Position numbers and translations under genes: made by a program | Part shown: piece by piece, positions 1 through 9,005 of the stretch | Numbering within the stretch: position 1 is the first letter of the stretch | How the letters are laid out: every line of letters starts with the position of its first letter | DNA from: Jiella pelagia | Lineage (GTDB): Bacteria > Pseudomonadota > Alphaproteobacteria > Rhizobiales > Rhizobiaceae | DNA length: 64,000 nt | Direction of reading: 5' to 3' | Assembly: GCF_026898155.1 (NCBI RefSeq) | Contig: NZ_CP114029.1 | Location: 2,081,001 to 2,145,000, forward strand | Notes under the pieces: generated by a model | Seen by the model: the letters and a program-made list of their open reading frames with translations, nothing else | Databases searched by the model: none | What the model was told of the DNA's origin: nothing

Positions 1-1
1 G

Positions 2-178
2 GCCGCCCATGCCGAGGACGGCGAGGATGTCGTCTTCGCCTTCCTCGAATGGGACGACAAGGCGTCGCGCGACGCCGGCATGAAGGCGATGATGGAGGAC
101 GAGCGGATGAAGACGATGCCGCCCGAAATGCCCTTCGACGGCAAGCGCATGATCTTCGCCGGCTTCGAGGTCGTCTGA
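2..178 (+). CDS. DUF1428 family protein, 3' part only
   Basis: The reading frame is open from the first bases of the window and stops at 176-178, so only the C-terminal 58 or so residues are present. The translated end contains 'KAMMEDERMKTMPPEMPFDG' followed by KRMIFAGFEVV. This matches the conserved tail of small DUF1428 (YbaA-like) proteins, which adopt a dimeric alpha/beta-barrel fold and have no established biochemical role. It is followed 44 bases later by a two-domain VOC protein on the same strand, so the three small genes here may be co-transcribed. The family call rests on the tail only; the start lies outside the window. Confidence 0.7.
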   Translation, partial: AAHAEDGEDVVFAFLEWDDKASRDAGMKAMMEDERMKTMPPEMPFDGKRMIFAGFEVV

Positions 179-222
179 CCGCGGTGCCGCAGCCGTCTCG
201 ACCCAGCCACAGGAGGCCTTGC

Positions 223-1005
223 ATGCCCAACCCGCACGGAACACCGATCTGGTACGAGCTTTTGACCAGCGACGAGGACGCAGTCCAAGAATTCTACGCA
301 AAGGTCGTTGGCTGGACCATCGCCAAGCCCGAGATGGGGCCGCCGGGCGTCGATTATCGCATCTGCTCGGCCGGGGACGGGCCGGTCGGCGGCATCATGA
401 GGATGCCGGACGGCGCGCCGATGCCGCCGACCTGGCTGATCTATTTCGGCGTCGACGACGTCGATGCGGCCGTGGAGAAGGCGCAAACCCTCGGCGCCGC
501 CGTCCACATGCCGGCGATGGAAATTCCCGATGTCGGCCGGATGGCCTTTCTCGCCGATCCGCAAGGCGTGATGTTCTATGTGATGCGCGGCTTTTCCGCC
601 GAAAACAGCCCCGCCTTCCAGGACGGGATGACCGCACTTCCCGGCCACGCCGTGTGGAACGAGCTGGCCGCGCCGGACCAGGAGGCGGCCGTCGCCTTCT
701 ACGGCGCGCTGCTGGGCCTCAGGCAGGAGGGCGCCATGCCGATGGGCGCACTCGGCGACTACAGGTTCTGGCATGTCGGCGACACGCGCATCGGCGCCGT
801 CATGCCGCAGCCGCCCGGCGCCCCGGCGGGCTGGCTCGTCTATTTCTCCGTCGACGACATCGACGCCGGGCATCGGCGGCTGGAAGCTTCCGGCGGCACG
901 GCATTGCATGGGCCGAGCGAAGTGCCGGGCGGTTCCTTCATGATCCTTTCGGCCGATCCGCAGGGCGCCCGCTTCGGCCTCGTCGGCCCGCGCAACGGGG
1001 CTTGA
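223..1005 (+). CDS. VOC family protein with two glyoxalase-like domains
   Basis: A 260-residue protein made of two vicinal-oxygen-chelate (glyoxalase/bleomycin-resistance) modules. The first runs from about residue 5 to 120, beginning with PHGTPIWYELLTSDEDA. The second runs from about 140 to 255, beginning with HAVWNELAAPDQEAA. Both contain the repeated pattern W-L-x-YF-x-VDD-x-DA, and both end in ADPQG followed by a hydrophobic strand. Paired VOC modules of this kind are known from antibiotic-synthesis hydroxylases and many uncharacterised bacterial enzymes, so substrate and reaction cannot be read from sequence. The ATG at 223 is preceded by AGGAGG at 211-216. A longer in-frame extension upstream is rejected because it runs through the preceding gene. 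The next VOC gene starts 4 bases after the stop. Confidence 0.8.
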   Translation: MPNPHGTPIWYELLTSDEDAVQEFYAKVVGWTIAKPEMGPPGVDYRICSAGDGPVGGIMRMPDGAPMPPTWLIYFGVDDVDAAVEKAQTLGAAVHMPAMEIPDVGRMAFLADPQGVMFYVMRGFSAENSPAFQDGMTALPGHAVWNELAAPDQEAAVAFYGALLGLRQEGAMPMGALGDYRFWHVGDTRIGAVMPQPPGAPAGWLVYFSVDDIDAGHRRLEASGGTALHGPSEVPGGSFMILSADPQGARFGLVGPRNGA

Positions 1006-1009
1006 GATC

Positions 1010-1498
1010 ATGACGCAATCGAGGACGGACGCGATCGCCACCTGCCTGTGGTTCGACAAAAACGGGGAAGAGGCGGCCCGCTTCTACGTCGATCTCTTCC
1101 CCGCCTCCTCGATCGACCGGATCATGCATGCGCCGGCGGACTATCCCGCTGGAGAAACCGGCAACGTTCTGATGATCGACTTCACCCTGTTCGGGCGGCG
1201 TTTCCAGGCGCTGAACGGCGGGCCGAACTTTACCTTCACCGAGGCGATCTCGCTGGCGATCGACTGCGACAGCCAGAAAGAGGTCGACCGATACCACGCG
1301 GCCTTGTCGGCACATCCCGAGACCGAGGCCTGCGGCTGGGTCAAGGACCGCTTCGGCCTCTCCTGGCAGATCGTCCCGCGCATCCTGCCGACGCTCCTCT
1401 GCGATCCCGACCGGGCGAAGGCCAAGCGGGTGATGGAAGCGATGATGGAAATGAGGAAGATCGACGTCGCGGCGATCGAGCGGGCCGCCAAAGGCTGA
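1010..1498 (+). CDS. PhnB-like VOC family protein
   Basis: A 162-residue single-chain VOC protein of the PhnB/3-demethylubiquinone-methyltransferase-like group. Typical features are the opening 'TCLWFDKNGEEAARFYVDLF', the central FxLFGRRFQALNGGP, and the end 'GWVKDRFGLSWQIVPRILP'. Family members are soluble and dimeric; most lack an assigned reaction, and the name does not imply methyltransferase activity. The start lies 4 bases after the stop of the preceding VOC gene, so the two are probably translated from one message. The gene faces the sulfotransferase gene that ends at 1640. Confidence in the family is high and in the function low. Confidence 0.82.
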   Translation: MTQSRTDAIATCLWFDKNGEEAARFYVDLFPASSIDRIMHAPADYPAGETGNVLMIDFTLFGRRFQALNGGPNFTFTEAISLAIDCDSQKEVDRYHAALSAHPETEACGWVKDRFGLSWQIVPRILPTLLCDPDRAKAKRVMEAMMEMRKIDVAAIERAAKG

Positions 1499-1581
1499 GA
1501 AGCACGAAGTTCGGCTCGAGCAAGAGCCGATCCGCCGACGAGGCCGGGCAAAGGTCCGCCGACCTGCCGCTTCGTCAGGCG

Positions 1582-1620
1582 AAAAGGGGCGGCCCGTCAT
1601 CGACCTCGACGGGTCGCCCC
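1582..1620 (-). terminator. Rho-independent terminator of the sulfotransferase gene
   Basis: Bases 1586-1598 and 1608-1620 form a 13-bp inverted repeat with one mismatch (GGGGCGxCCCGTC type). On the minus strand the hairpin is followed by TTTT (AAAA at 1582-1585 on the plus strand). It begins 20 bases downstream of the minus-strand stop at 1640. It sits between convergent genes and may also slow plus-strand transcription. Confidence 0.7.
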
Positions 1621-1639
1621 TTGATGCCGACGGGCGTCG

Positions 1640-2572
1640 TCAGGCAGCGACCGGGGCAGCTGCGTCACGTTGCGTGCCGTTGGCCAGCCAGTCGGCGCAT
1701 TCCGGCGGGAGCTCGGCCAGAACCTTCGCCTCGTAGGCCGCGACGTCTTCGGCCAGAAGTTCGTCGTGCCAGCGGCCGTTGACGCCGCGATGGATGAAGC
1801 TCGTGGCACCGCCCTCCCACAGCGCCCCGCCGAGCGGCACGGCCTTCTCGGCATGGGCCTTCATGTAGTCGAAGCTGCAGTGGGAGAGGATCGCCTCCCA
1901 GCGCTCCTTGTCGACGTCGATCTCCAGAAACGCCGCGATTCGGGCGATCTCGCCCGGCATGTCGGCCTTGAGGTCGGCGAAATGGACGAAAAGGACGTTC
2001 GGCAGGTCGCGGATCTCCCACCAGGACCGGACATTCTCGAAGAACGGCCAGAAGGGATGGCCGTCGCCTTCGAGCCAGTCGAGAAAATACTGGCGCTTTG
2101 AGGCCGGCGGCGGTTCGATCGGCGGGCCGACGCGGCCGGGCGTGTCGTTCAGCGCCTCGTACCAGGCGGCGTTGGCCCTCGCATGGTGGTTGTGCAGGCT
2201 CCACACGACGTCGCGCCCGTCCCGGCCGATATAAAGATATTTCGCCTTGGGCGAGAACACCAGCGCGTCGACCGGCAGGTGGGTCTTCAGGAAGCGGCGG
2301 TGGGTCTGCGCCTCGATCGCCGGCAGCTTGATCGCCTTCGGCGGCACGCGCAGGTCGACCCAGGGCGAGATCTCGCCGACATCGACGTCCTCGGCGCCCT
2401 GGAAGACCAGCTGCCCGACGATCTGCTGCATCCAGGTCGTGCCGGACTTGGCGTAGGTGGCGATGACGATGTCGTCGTCGCGCATGGGAAGATCGTTCCA
2501 GATCGTCGAATCGAAATGATGGTTGTGCATCTCGCGCGTCTTGCGCGGCCAATCCAACGATTGGGTGTTCAT
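1640..2572 (-). CDS. Sulfotransferase (PAPS-dependent) family protein
   Basis: A 310-residue cytosolic-type sulfotransferase. It carries the 5'-phosphosulfate loop (YAKSGTTWMQQ, about residue 40) and the 3'-phosphate motif (IGRDGRDVVWSLHNH, about residue 125). The C-terminal segment FIHRGVNGRWHDEL occupies the place of the RKGxxGDWKN element that contacts the nucleotide. Such enzymes move sulfate from PAPS to hydroxyl or amino groups of small molecules; the acceptor is unknown. The start at 2572 is chosen because AGGAGG lies 6-7 bases upstream; the frame stays open further upstream but without family similarity. The gene stands alone between two minus-strand units and has its own terminator. 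It contains one uninterrupted GAGCTC at 1709. Confidence 0.85.
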   Translation of the reverse strand: MNTQSLDWPRKTREMHNHHFDSTIWNDLPMRDDDIVIATYAKSGTTWMQQIVGQLVFQGAEDVDVGEISPWVDLRVPPKAIKLPAIEAQTHRRFLKTHLPVDALVFSPKAKYLYIGRDGRDVVWSLHNHHARANAAWYEALNDTPGRVGPPIEPPPASKRQYFLDWLEGDGHPFWPFFENVRSWWEIRDLPNVLFVHFADLKADMPGEIARIAAFLEIDVDKERWEAILSHCSFDYMKAHAEKAVPLGGALWEGGATSFIHRGVNGRWHDELLAEDVAAYEAKVLAELPPECADWLANGTQRDAAAPVAA

Positions 2573-2800
2573 GATCGCCCTCCTGAGACCGGACGGCGAG
2601 CGCTTACACGCCGAGTGTTTCAGCGAGATTTCAACGTCGTCCGATGCCCGGTCGTCCGATCGCCTGCAATCGCCTGTCGCGCCGAGCGGGGCGCCTGAAG
2701 CAGACAGGGGCGCGATCGGCCCGATCGCACCCCTGTTCTTGCGTTCGCTCATGCCGGAGCAAAGGCCTGCCGTCGATCTTCGGCGGCAAAGCCTCGCCGG

Positions 2801-4003
2801 TCAGCCGTTCGAGGCCAGCAGAAAGTCCGGCAGTTGGCCTTGGCCGTCGCCCTCGTCGTCGTCGTCATCCGATTTCTTGGCTCGGGTCGTGCGGCGGCGC
2901 TTCGGCTTCTCTTCGCCTTCGACATCCGCCTTGGGCTTGCGGCGCGTCGCCGGCTTCTTCGGCTGGGCCTCGGCTTCAGCTTCGGGAGACGCCTTCGGTT
3001 CCTCGTCGGCAGACCTCTTGGTCTCGACGACGTGATCCGCCACCGTCGCTTCGGCCGCGACCTCGGCGGTCTCCGAACCGGTAGCCTTGTCGCCCAGCCG
3101 CGGCCGGCGAGTGCGGGGGCGCCGCTTGGCGCGGTTCTGGGTTTCCTCGAGCGCTTCGGCGGCGGTCATCGAGATCGGTGCTTCCGTCTCGTCCGCCTTG
3201 CCGCTGCTGCGGTCCGTATCAGCGGAACGCTCGCCGTTGCGCCCGCCATGAGCGCCGCGCCGATCGTCGCGGTTGCGGTCGCCGGATCGGCCACCCGTCT
3301 CTGAAGACGCGCCGTTGCCGGCGGCGTGACCGCCGCCCTGATAGCCTTCGCTCTCGTCGCGCACCATCACCGGCTGCGGGCCGCTTCCCGCGGGCGGGTT
3401 GCGGTCGCGGCGCTGGCCGCCGTCGCGCTGGCTCCCGTCGCGCGAACCTCCGCGCTCGCCGTTGTCGTCGCGGTTGCGCTGGTTGTTGTCGCGGTTGCGG
3501 TCGCGTCCGCCGCCATGGTCGCGAGCGTTGCCGCCGTCGCGGCCGCCAGCCTGCTGGTCACGGCCACCATTCTGCTGATCGCGGTTGCCGTTCTGCTGGT
3601 AGTCGCGGTTGCCATTCGGCTGGAAACGGCGATCGCGGTCGTTGCGATCGTTGCGGTCGCTCGTCTCGTTGCGGGTGTAGTTGCCGTTGTCGTAGCCGTC
3701 CTCGTCGTCCTCGTCGTCGCTTTCGCGGGTGTCGCGGTCGTCACGGGGCTGCTGGAACTGCGCCTGGGCGGCGGCGATGATCCGGTTGTAGTGTTCGGCG
3801 TGCTGGAGATAGTTCTCCGCCATGACCCGGTCGCCGGCAGCGGAGGCGTCGCGTGCCAGCATCGAATACTTCTCGGCGACGTGTTGGGCCGAGCCGCGGA
3901 TCTTGACGTCAGGACCGTTCGACTCGTAGTTGCGCGAAAGCGGATTGGGACCTTTGCGTCCACGACCGCGCATACGGTTCTTCTGCTGCTGTCCAGGCCT
4001 CAT
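2801..4003 (-). CDS. DUF4167 domain protein with low-complexity tail
   Basis: A 400-residue protein opening with MRPGQQQKNRMRGRGRKGPN and continuing into a conserved helical block (about residues 25-85, with VAEKYxxLARDA and AENYLQHAEHYNRII). This is the DUF4167 domain found almost only in Alphaproteobacteria. After residue 100 the sequence is low-complexity and charged, with Arg-Asp-Asn-Gly runs, and then an Ala/Glu/Lys-rich tail ending in KPKRRRTTRAKKSDDDDDE. The basic head and disordered RNG/RD repeats suggest nucleic-acid binding, but that is inference. Start at 4003 has AGGAAGAG just upstream; an ATG 10 codons earlier is possible. It follows prfA-prmC on the same strand, a gene order seen in rhizobia. 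Confidence 0.85.
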   Translation of the reverse strand: MRPGQQQKNRMRGRGRKGPNPLSRNYESNGPDVKIRGSAQHVAEKYSMLARDASAAGDRVMAENYLQHAEHYNRIIAAAQAQFQQPRDDRDTRESDDEDDEDGYDNGNYTRNETSDRNDRNDRDRRFQPNGNRDYQQNGNRDQQNGGRDQQAGGRDGGNARDHGGGRDRNRDNNQRNRDDNGERGGSRDGSQRDGGQRRDRNPPAGSGPQPVMVRDESEGYQGGGHAAGNGASSETGGRSGDRNRDDRRGAHGGRNGERSADTDRSSGKADETEAPISMTAAEALEETQNRAKRRPRTRRPRLGDKATGSETAEVAAEATVADHVVETKRSADEEPKASPEAEAEAQPKKPATRRKPKADVEGEEKPKRRRTTRAKKSDDDDDEGDGQGQLPDFLLASNG

Positions 4004-4327
4004 GCTCTTCCTGTCTCTTGATGGTGGGAACATCAGCGATGTTCCGCCTCGGGAGCCTGCAAAATGCTCCTGTGCGCGACCCTCCTTCCCAGGATGGGCC
4101 AGCGATGGAAATGTTCAAAAGTCGGTTTCGACTGGCGATCACAAAAGCCAGTTCAACGGACGACCTTTAGGTCATCTCGAGCATCTCCCGGCTCCGCCGT
4201 CTGAGATGTCCCCCTCGATTCCTCCGTATGCCCCAGACAATAGAGATGAAGCCCCCACGCTACAAGCCTTATTTCCCCAGAATGCCGAATCCCTGTGCAA
4301 GATGACGGGCTTCGCGAAAGCTTCCGG
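4004..4327. other. Intergenic, 324 bases between prmC and the DUF4167 gene
   Basis: No convincing gene on either strand. It presumably holds the promoter of the DUF4167 gene. I see no clear hairpin-plus-T-run terminator for prmC. Confidence 0.5.
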
Positions 4328-5301
4328 TCACGGCGATGCCGACCGCAGGGACAGAACGCGCTCGATGCCCGCAAGGTCCTTTGTCCGGCCACAGGCTGCA
4401 AAGCCGTGCGCCGCGAAAATCGTCTCCACCTCGGCCGCCTGGCCGATTCCGATCTCGACGACCACGATGGCGCCCGGCGAAAGCAGCCGTGCCGAGCCTT
4501 GCGCGATCGCACGGTAGGCATCGAGACCGTCCGGCCCGCCGTCGAGGGCGATAAGGGGATCGTGCTGCCGCACCGCCGAGGACAACCCGGCAATGTCGCG
4601 GGTCGGAATATAGGGGGGTTGGAGACGACGAGGTCAACGGCGCCGCCGAGCGCCGACAGGTGATCGCAGGCGACGGGAAAGAAGCGATCCGCGACGCCGG
4701 CAGCCTCGGCATTGCGCCGCGCCGTTACCAGCGCCCCCGACGAAACGTCGATCGCAACGGCAAACGCCCGGTCGTAGAGGGCGAGCAGCGAGACGGCGAT
4801 AGCGCCCGAACCCGTGCCGATATCGGCAAGGACACATCTGCCACTTGCGGCGATCGCCGCCTCGACGAAGGGACGGGCCACCTCGACGAGGGTTTCCGTC
4901 TCGGGGCGCGGTTCGAGCGTCTCCGCCGAGAGTGCGAATTCGTGCTCGTAGAAGGCCCGGCGCCCGATGATCCGATGCACCGGCTCGCCAAGGATCCGTC
5001 GGGCGACGAAGCCGTCCAGACGTTCAGTGGCCGCGGGCGTCAGAACCTGCCCGCTGGCGCGGTGCACTTCGGTCGCAGAAAGCCCTGCCGCCTCGGCGAC
5101 GAGCAGTCTGGCATCGAGATCGGGGGTGACGATTTCGGGCGCCTCACCCTCGACACCCAGGGAACCGGCCGTGGCGGCGTTCCGCAAATACTGTGCCGCC
5201 CGGCGATAGACGTCGCCGAGACGTGCGCCCGCTCCCTCTCCGCCGCCATCCGGCGGCGGCCGTTGCTCCGCCTGGTCACCGTTTTCGTCGGTCCCGCCCA
5301 T
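4328..5301 (-). CDS. prmC: PrmC, peptide-chain-release-factor glutamine methyltransferase (frame-broken)
   Basis: PrmC methylates the glutamine of the GGQ motif in release factors RF1 and RF2, using S-adenosylmethionine. The N-terminal helical domain (about residues 25-110) is followed by the SAM-binding motif [16 protein letters not shown] and by the family signature NPPY. The frame breaks exactly at NPPY. The plus strand has six G at 4613-4618 where seven would give [20 protein letters not shown] and lead into the normal C-terminus ([17 protein letters not shown]...), which ends at 4328. As written, the frame instead runs on to 4153 with an unrelated tail. A one-base homopolymer deletion, real or a sequencing slip, is the simplest reading. 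The start is 10 bases after the stop of prfA, its substrate's gene. Confidence 0.85.
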
Positions 5302-5311
5302 CCGCCGCGCC

Positions 5312-6399
5312 TCACACGCCCTCGTCGACGCCGACGGCGGCCAGGAGATGCGCCTGGTGGTCGGCGATCAGCGCCTCGACCAGCTCGTCCATCTCGCCCT
5401 CGATCACCCGGTCGAGCTTGTAGAGCGTCAGGTTGATGCGGTGGTCGGTGACCCGCCCTTGCGGGAAGTTGTAGGTGCGGATGCGCTCCGAGCGGTCGCC
5501 CGAGCCGACCTGGCTCTTGCGGGCGGCAGAGCGCTCGTCGTCGGCCTTCTGGCGCTCCATGTCGAACAGCTTGGCCTTGAGCACCTGCATCGCCCGCGCC
5601 CGGTTCTGGTGCTGGGACTTTTCCGAGGAGGTGACGACGATGCCCGTCGGAAGATGGGTGATGCGCACCGCCGAATCGGTGGTGTTGACGTGCTGGCCGC
5701 CGGCGCCCGACGCGCGCATGGTGTCGATGCGGATGTCTTCGGCGCGAACGTCGACGTCGATGTCCTCGGCCTCGGGCAGCACCGCGACGGTCGCCGCCGA
5801 GGTATGGATGCGCCCGCCGGATTCGGTCTCCGGCACGCGCTGCACCCGATGGACGCCGGATTCGAACTTCAGCCGCGAGAAGACGCCCGCACCCTTGATC
5901 GCCGCGATCACTTCCTTGTAGCCGCCGACCTCGCCCTCGCTCGCCGACAGCACTTCGAGCTTCCAGCGGTGGAGGCTCGGCGTAGCGCTGATACATCCGG
6001 AAGAGGTCGCCGGCGAAGAGCCCGGCTTCCGAGCCGCCTGTGCCCGCCCGGATTTCCAGGATCGCGCCCTTTGCGTCGGCGGCGTCCTTCGGCAGGAGCA
6101 GAAGGCGGATCGCCTGGGTCAGTTCCTCGATCTTCTCCTTCAGGCTGTCGATCTCGATCTCGGCGAGTTCGCGCATCTCCCGATCGGCCGAAGGGTCGTT
6201 GAGGAGCGCGCGCGTGCCCTTGAGGCTCCTCCTCGGCGCGGCGAAAGTCGCCGATCGCGGCATTCACGTCCTCGAGCGAGGCATATTCCGCCGCGAGCTT
6301 GGAATAGACCTCGTGGTCGGGCCCCTTCGCCATCTCCCGTTCCAGGGTGGCAAAGCGGTTCTGGATGTCGTTCAACGTGGCGTTCGGCAGAGTTGCCAT
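5312..6399 (-). CDS. prfA: Peptide chain release factor 1 (two GAGNCTC interruptions)
   Basis: RF1 recognises UAA and UAG and triggers peptide release. The corrected protein is 361 residues, normal for the family. Visible landmarks are the N-terminal coiled-coil domain, [10 protein letters not shown] (the stop-codon-reading PxT region, PET as in related bacteria), and GAGGQHVN (the catalytic GGQ). The frame is broken twice, at 6222-6228 and 5972-5978. In each, GAGCTC carries an extra central base; removing it gives Glu-Leu-Lys-Gly ([10 protein letters not shown]) and Glu-Leu-His-Arg ([12 protein letters not shown]). Because the gene is essential, it is taken as functional in the cell. It forms an operon with prmC. 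Confidence 0.93.
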
Positions 6400-6522
6400 G
6401 ATATCCGGTTCGATGCTGTCGATGGGGGCAACGCCCCGTGGAAAGGGGCCGGGAATAGCGCCGCGGCCTTTGATCGGCAGGCCGCGATCGCTTCGCCGGC
6501 GGTTCCAAGGACCGTCCGGCCG

Positions 6523-8787
6523 CTAATATGGGATCCGGTGGCGCTCGGCGAAATCCTTCAGGAAACTGCGCGCCGATCCCACCTCGCTCGGATCGTCGAG
6601 AAGCGCGGCGAGTTCGCCGCGCAGCTTCTGCGCGTCGAGTTCGAGCAGCATGGCCTTGACCGGCCCGATCGACGGCGGCGCCATCGAGATGCTGCGAAAG
6701 CCGAGGCCGATCAGCGCCATCGCCGAAAGCGGCCTGCCAGCCATCTCGCCGCAGAGTGACACCGGCACGCCGTGCCGCTCGCCCGCGAGGACGACGTCCC
6801 GCAAGGCTCTGAGGAACGGCACCGACAGATCGTCGTAGCGCGTCGCCACATTGGCATTGCCACGATCGACGGCGAAGAAGAACTGGAAGAGATCGTTCGA
6901 GCCGATCGAGACGAAGTCGAGCATGCGCATCAGCGGATCGAGCTGGTAGAGCAGCGACGGCACCTCCAGCATCGCCCCGAGCTTCAATTCGTTCGGCGGC
7001 GCATAGCCGAAGCGCTCCAGATGCTCGATCTCCCGGGCGATCAGCGTGCGCGCCGCGACGATCTCCGAAAGGTCGGTGATCATCGGGAACATGATCTTGA
7101 GGTTCCGTCCGCCTGCCGCCTTCAACAGCGCGCGCAGCTGGGTCCGCAGGAGGCCCGGCCGGTCGAGGGCAAGGCGCATCGCCCGGTAGCCGAGGGCCGG
7201 ATTCTGTTCCAGGCCGTGGGCGAGATAGGGCAAGAGCTTGTCGCCGCCGACATCGAGGGTGCGGAAGGTGACGGGGCGCGTTCCCGCCGCGTCGATCACG
7301 GCGCGATAAAGCCGCTCCTGATCGCTCGCCCGTGGCATGGTCGAGGCCACCATGAACTGCAGTTCGGTGCGGAACAGGCCGATTCCCTCCGCCCCCGATT
7401 CGGCCAGCTGCGGCAGATCGACGAGGAGGCCGGCATTCATCTGCAGGCCGATGGCGACGCCGTCGCGGGTCTTGGCCGGCAGATCGCGCAGCGAGCGATA
7501 GCGCTGCTGGCGTTCGGCGCGAAAGCCGAGCTTGTCGGCGAAGAGATCGTGCACCTCCGGCGGCGGGCGCAGATGCACGTCGCCGCTCTCGCCGTCGACG
7601 ACGATCGGGTCGCCGTTTTCCGCCATCGAGACGACGCCCTTGACCTGGCCGGCGACGGGAATGCCAAGGGCCCGCGCGACGATGACGACATGGCTGGTCG
7701 TCGCGCCCTCTTCGAGGACGAGGCCCTTGATCTGGCCGCGGTGATAGTCGAGGAGCTCCGCTGCCCCCATGTTGCGGGCGACGACGACGGCGTCGCTCGC
7801 GCCGTTGCCGGCCCCCACCTGGCCGATCAGCTGGCGCAGGAGCCGGTTGGCGAGATCGTCGAAATCGTGCAGCCGCTCGCGGATATAGGGGTCGGTCAGA
7901 TGCATCATGCGCGCCCGCATGTCCGACTGCACCTTCTCGACCGCCGCCTCGGCGGTGAGGCCGTTGCGGACCGCCTCTTCCAGCCGGCGAACCCAGCCGC
8001 GGTCCTGGGCGAACTTGCGATAGGTCTCGAGCACGGCCCGATGCTCGCCCTCGTCGGCGACCTCGCGCCGCGCCAGCATGCCCTCGATGGATTCGCGCAG
8101 GATCGCCAACGCCTCTGTGAGGCGCGAGACCTCGCTGTCGACATCCTCGTTGAACAGGCTGGAGACGATCACCCGCGGCTCGTGCAGGACGACCCGGCCG
8201 ATGCCGATCCCGTCACACAAGGCGAGCCCGGCGAAGCTGACGGGCCGGGTAAGATCGAGGGTGACGCCGGGGCGCGACAGGCCTTCCAGACCGCCCGCCG
8301 CGATCATCTCGGCGATCACCATCGCGACGGTTTCGAGCGCCTCGGATTCCTCTTCCGGATAGACCCGGCCCGCCGCCTTGTTCTGGACGACGAGAACGCC
8401 GAGGGTGCGCCCGGCCCTGAGGACCGGAACGCCGAGGAAGGTCGCGTAGATCTCCTCGCCGGTCTCCGGCAGATAGGTGAAGGCCGGATGGTTCTGCGCG
8501 TCGGAGAGATTGAGCGGCCTTGCCGTGGCGGCGATCGTGCCGACCAGCCCCTCGCCCAGCCTCAGCTGCGCCAGGTGGACCGATCCCGGATTGAGGCCTT
8601 CGGTGGCGTAGAGTTCGAGCACGCCGTCGGCCCGCAACACATAAAGCGAGCAGACCTCGGTCTCCATGTGCTTGGCGATCAGCATGACGATCTGGTCGAG
8701 ACGCGCCTGCGCCTCCAGGGGCTCGATCATCAGCTCCCGGATGCGGCGCATCAGAACGCGCGGACCTGAAGTGTCGCTCCTGTTCAA
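6523..8787 (-). CDS. ptsP: PtsP, enzyme I of the nitrogen phosphotransferase system
   Basis: A 754-residue EI-Ntr. It takes phosphate from phosphoenolpyruvate and passes it to NPr and then EIIA-Ntr, a regulatory relay rather than a sugar importer. An N-terminal GAF sensor domain (about 20-160) is followed by the PEP-utilising N-terminal region. The swivelling domain carries the phospho-histidine in GATTSHVVIVARALGIP (about residue 365). The C-terminal TIM barrel contains LFRTELQFM and the cysteine of SLCGEMAG. All domains are intact and uninterrupted, including one normal GAGCTC at 7753. The start at 8787 has no strong Shine-Dalgarno; the family N-terminus fits. The gene lies between lysC and prfA, and in related bacteria it is commonly next to lysC. 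Confidence 0.95.
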   Translation of the reverse strand: MNRSDTSGPRVLMRRIRELMIEPLEAQARLDQIVMLIAKHMETEVCSLYVLRADGVLELYATEGLNPGSVHLAQLRLGEGLVGTIAATARPLNLSDAQNHPAFTYLPETGEEIYATFLGVPVLRAGRTLGVLVVQNKAAGRVYPEEESEALETVAMVIAEMIAAGGLEGLSRPGVTLDLTRPVSFAGLALCDGIGIGRVVLHEPRVIVSSLFNEDVDSEVSRLTEALAILRESIEGMLARREVADEGEHRAVLETYRKFAQDRGWVRRLEEAVRNGLTAEAAVEKVQSDMRARMMHLTDPYIRERLHDFDDLANRLLRQLIGQVGAGNGASDAVVVARNMGAAELLDYHRGQIKGLVLEEGATTSHVVIVARALGIPVAGQVKGVVSMAENGDPIVVDGESGDVHLRPPPEVHDLFADKLGFRAERQQRYRSLRDLPAKTRDGVAIGLQMNAGLLVDLPQLAESGAEGIGLFRTELQFMVASTMPRASDQERLYRAVIDAAGTRPVTFRTLDVGGDKLLPYLAHGLEQNPALGYRAMRLALDRPGLLRTQLRALLKAAGGRNLKIMFPMITDLSEIVAARTLIAREIEHLERFGYAPPNELKLGAMLEVPSLLYQLDPLMRMLDFVSIGSNDLFQFFFAVDRGNANVATRYDDLSVPFLRALRDVVLAGERHGVPVSLCGEMAGRPLSAMALIGLGFRSISMAPPSIGPVKAMLLELDAQKLRGELAALLDDPSEVGSARSFLKDFAERHRIPY

Positions 8788-9005
8788 CCCAGCCTTCCGT
8801 TCTGCGCCCCGGCGTTCGTTGCTGCCGCGGCAGACGATGTCGGTTATGCGGTTCGCACCGAATTCAGTTGATCACACAAAGTGCATCCGCCCAAGCGAAT
8901 CGGCGAATTTCCGTCCCCGGCAATCCGTTTGGTGCACAAGAGGAAGCAAAGCAAGAACCTTGCCTTTTTCCCGAACCAGCCCGACGCAGCCGTAGAGCGC
9001 CTGTC

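Noticed and set aside
1010..1498. Ubiquinone methyltransferase
   Set aside because: The 3-dmu-9 domain name is historical; no SAM-binding motif is present and the fold is VOC.
3326..4021. Hydrophobic-looking plus-strand frame (Val/Ala-rich)
   Set aside because: It arises from the Arg-Asp-Asn repeats of the DUF4167 protein read on the other strand, not from a membrane protein.
5972..6228. RF1 autoregulatory frameshift like that known for RF2
   Set aside because: The RF2 mechanism uses a stop codon and slippery sequence in prfB. Here the breaks are GAGNCTC sites shared with unrelated genes and there is no in-frame stop at the shift.
6772..8769. Long 665-codon plus-strand frame opposite ptsP
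   Set aside because: It is a shadow of ptsP: Arg/Asp/His-rich composition with no family similarity, while the opposite strand has all PtsP motifs.
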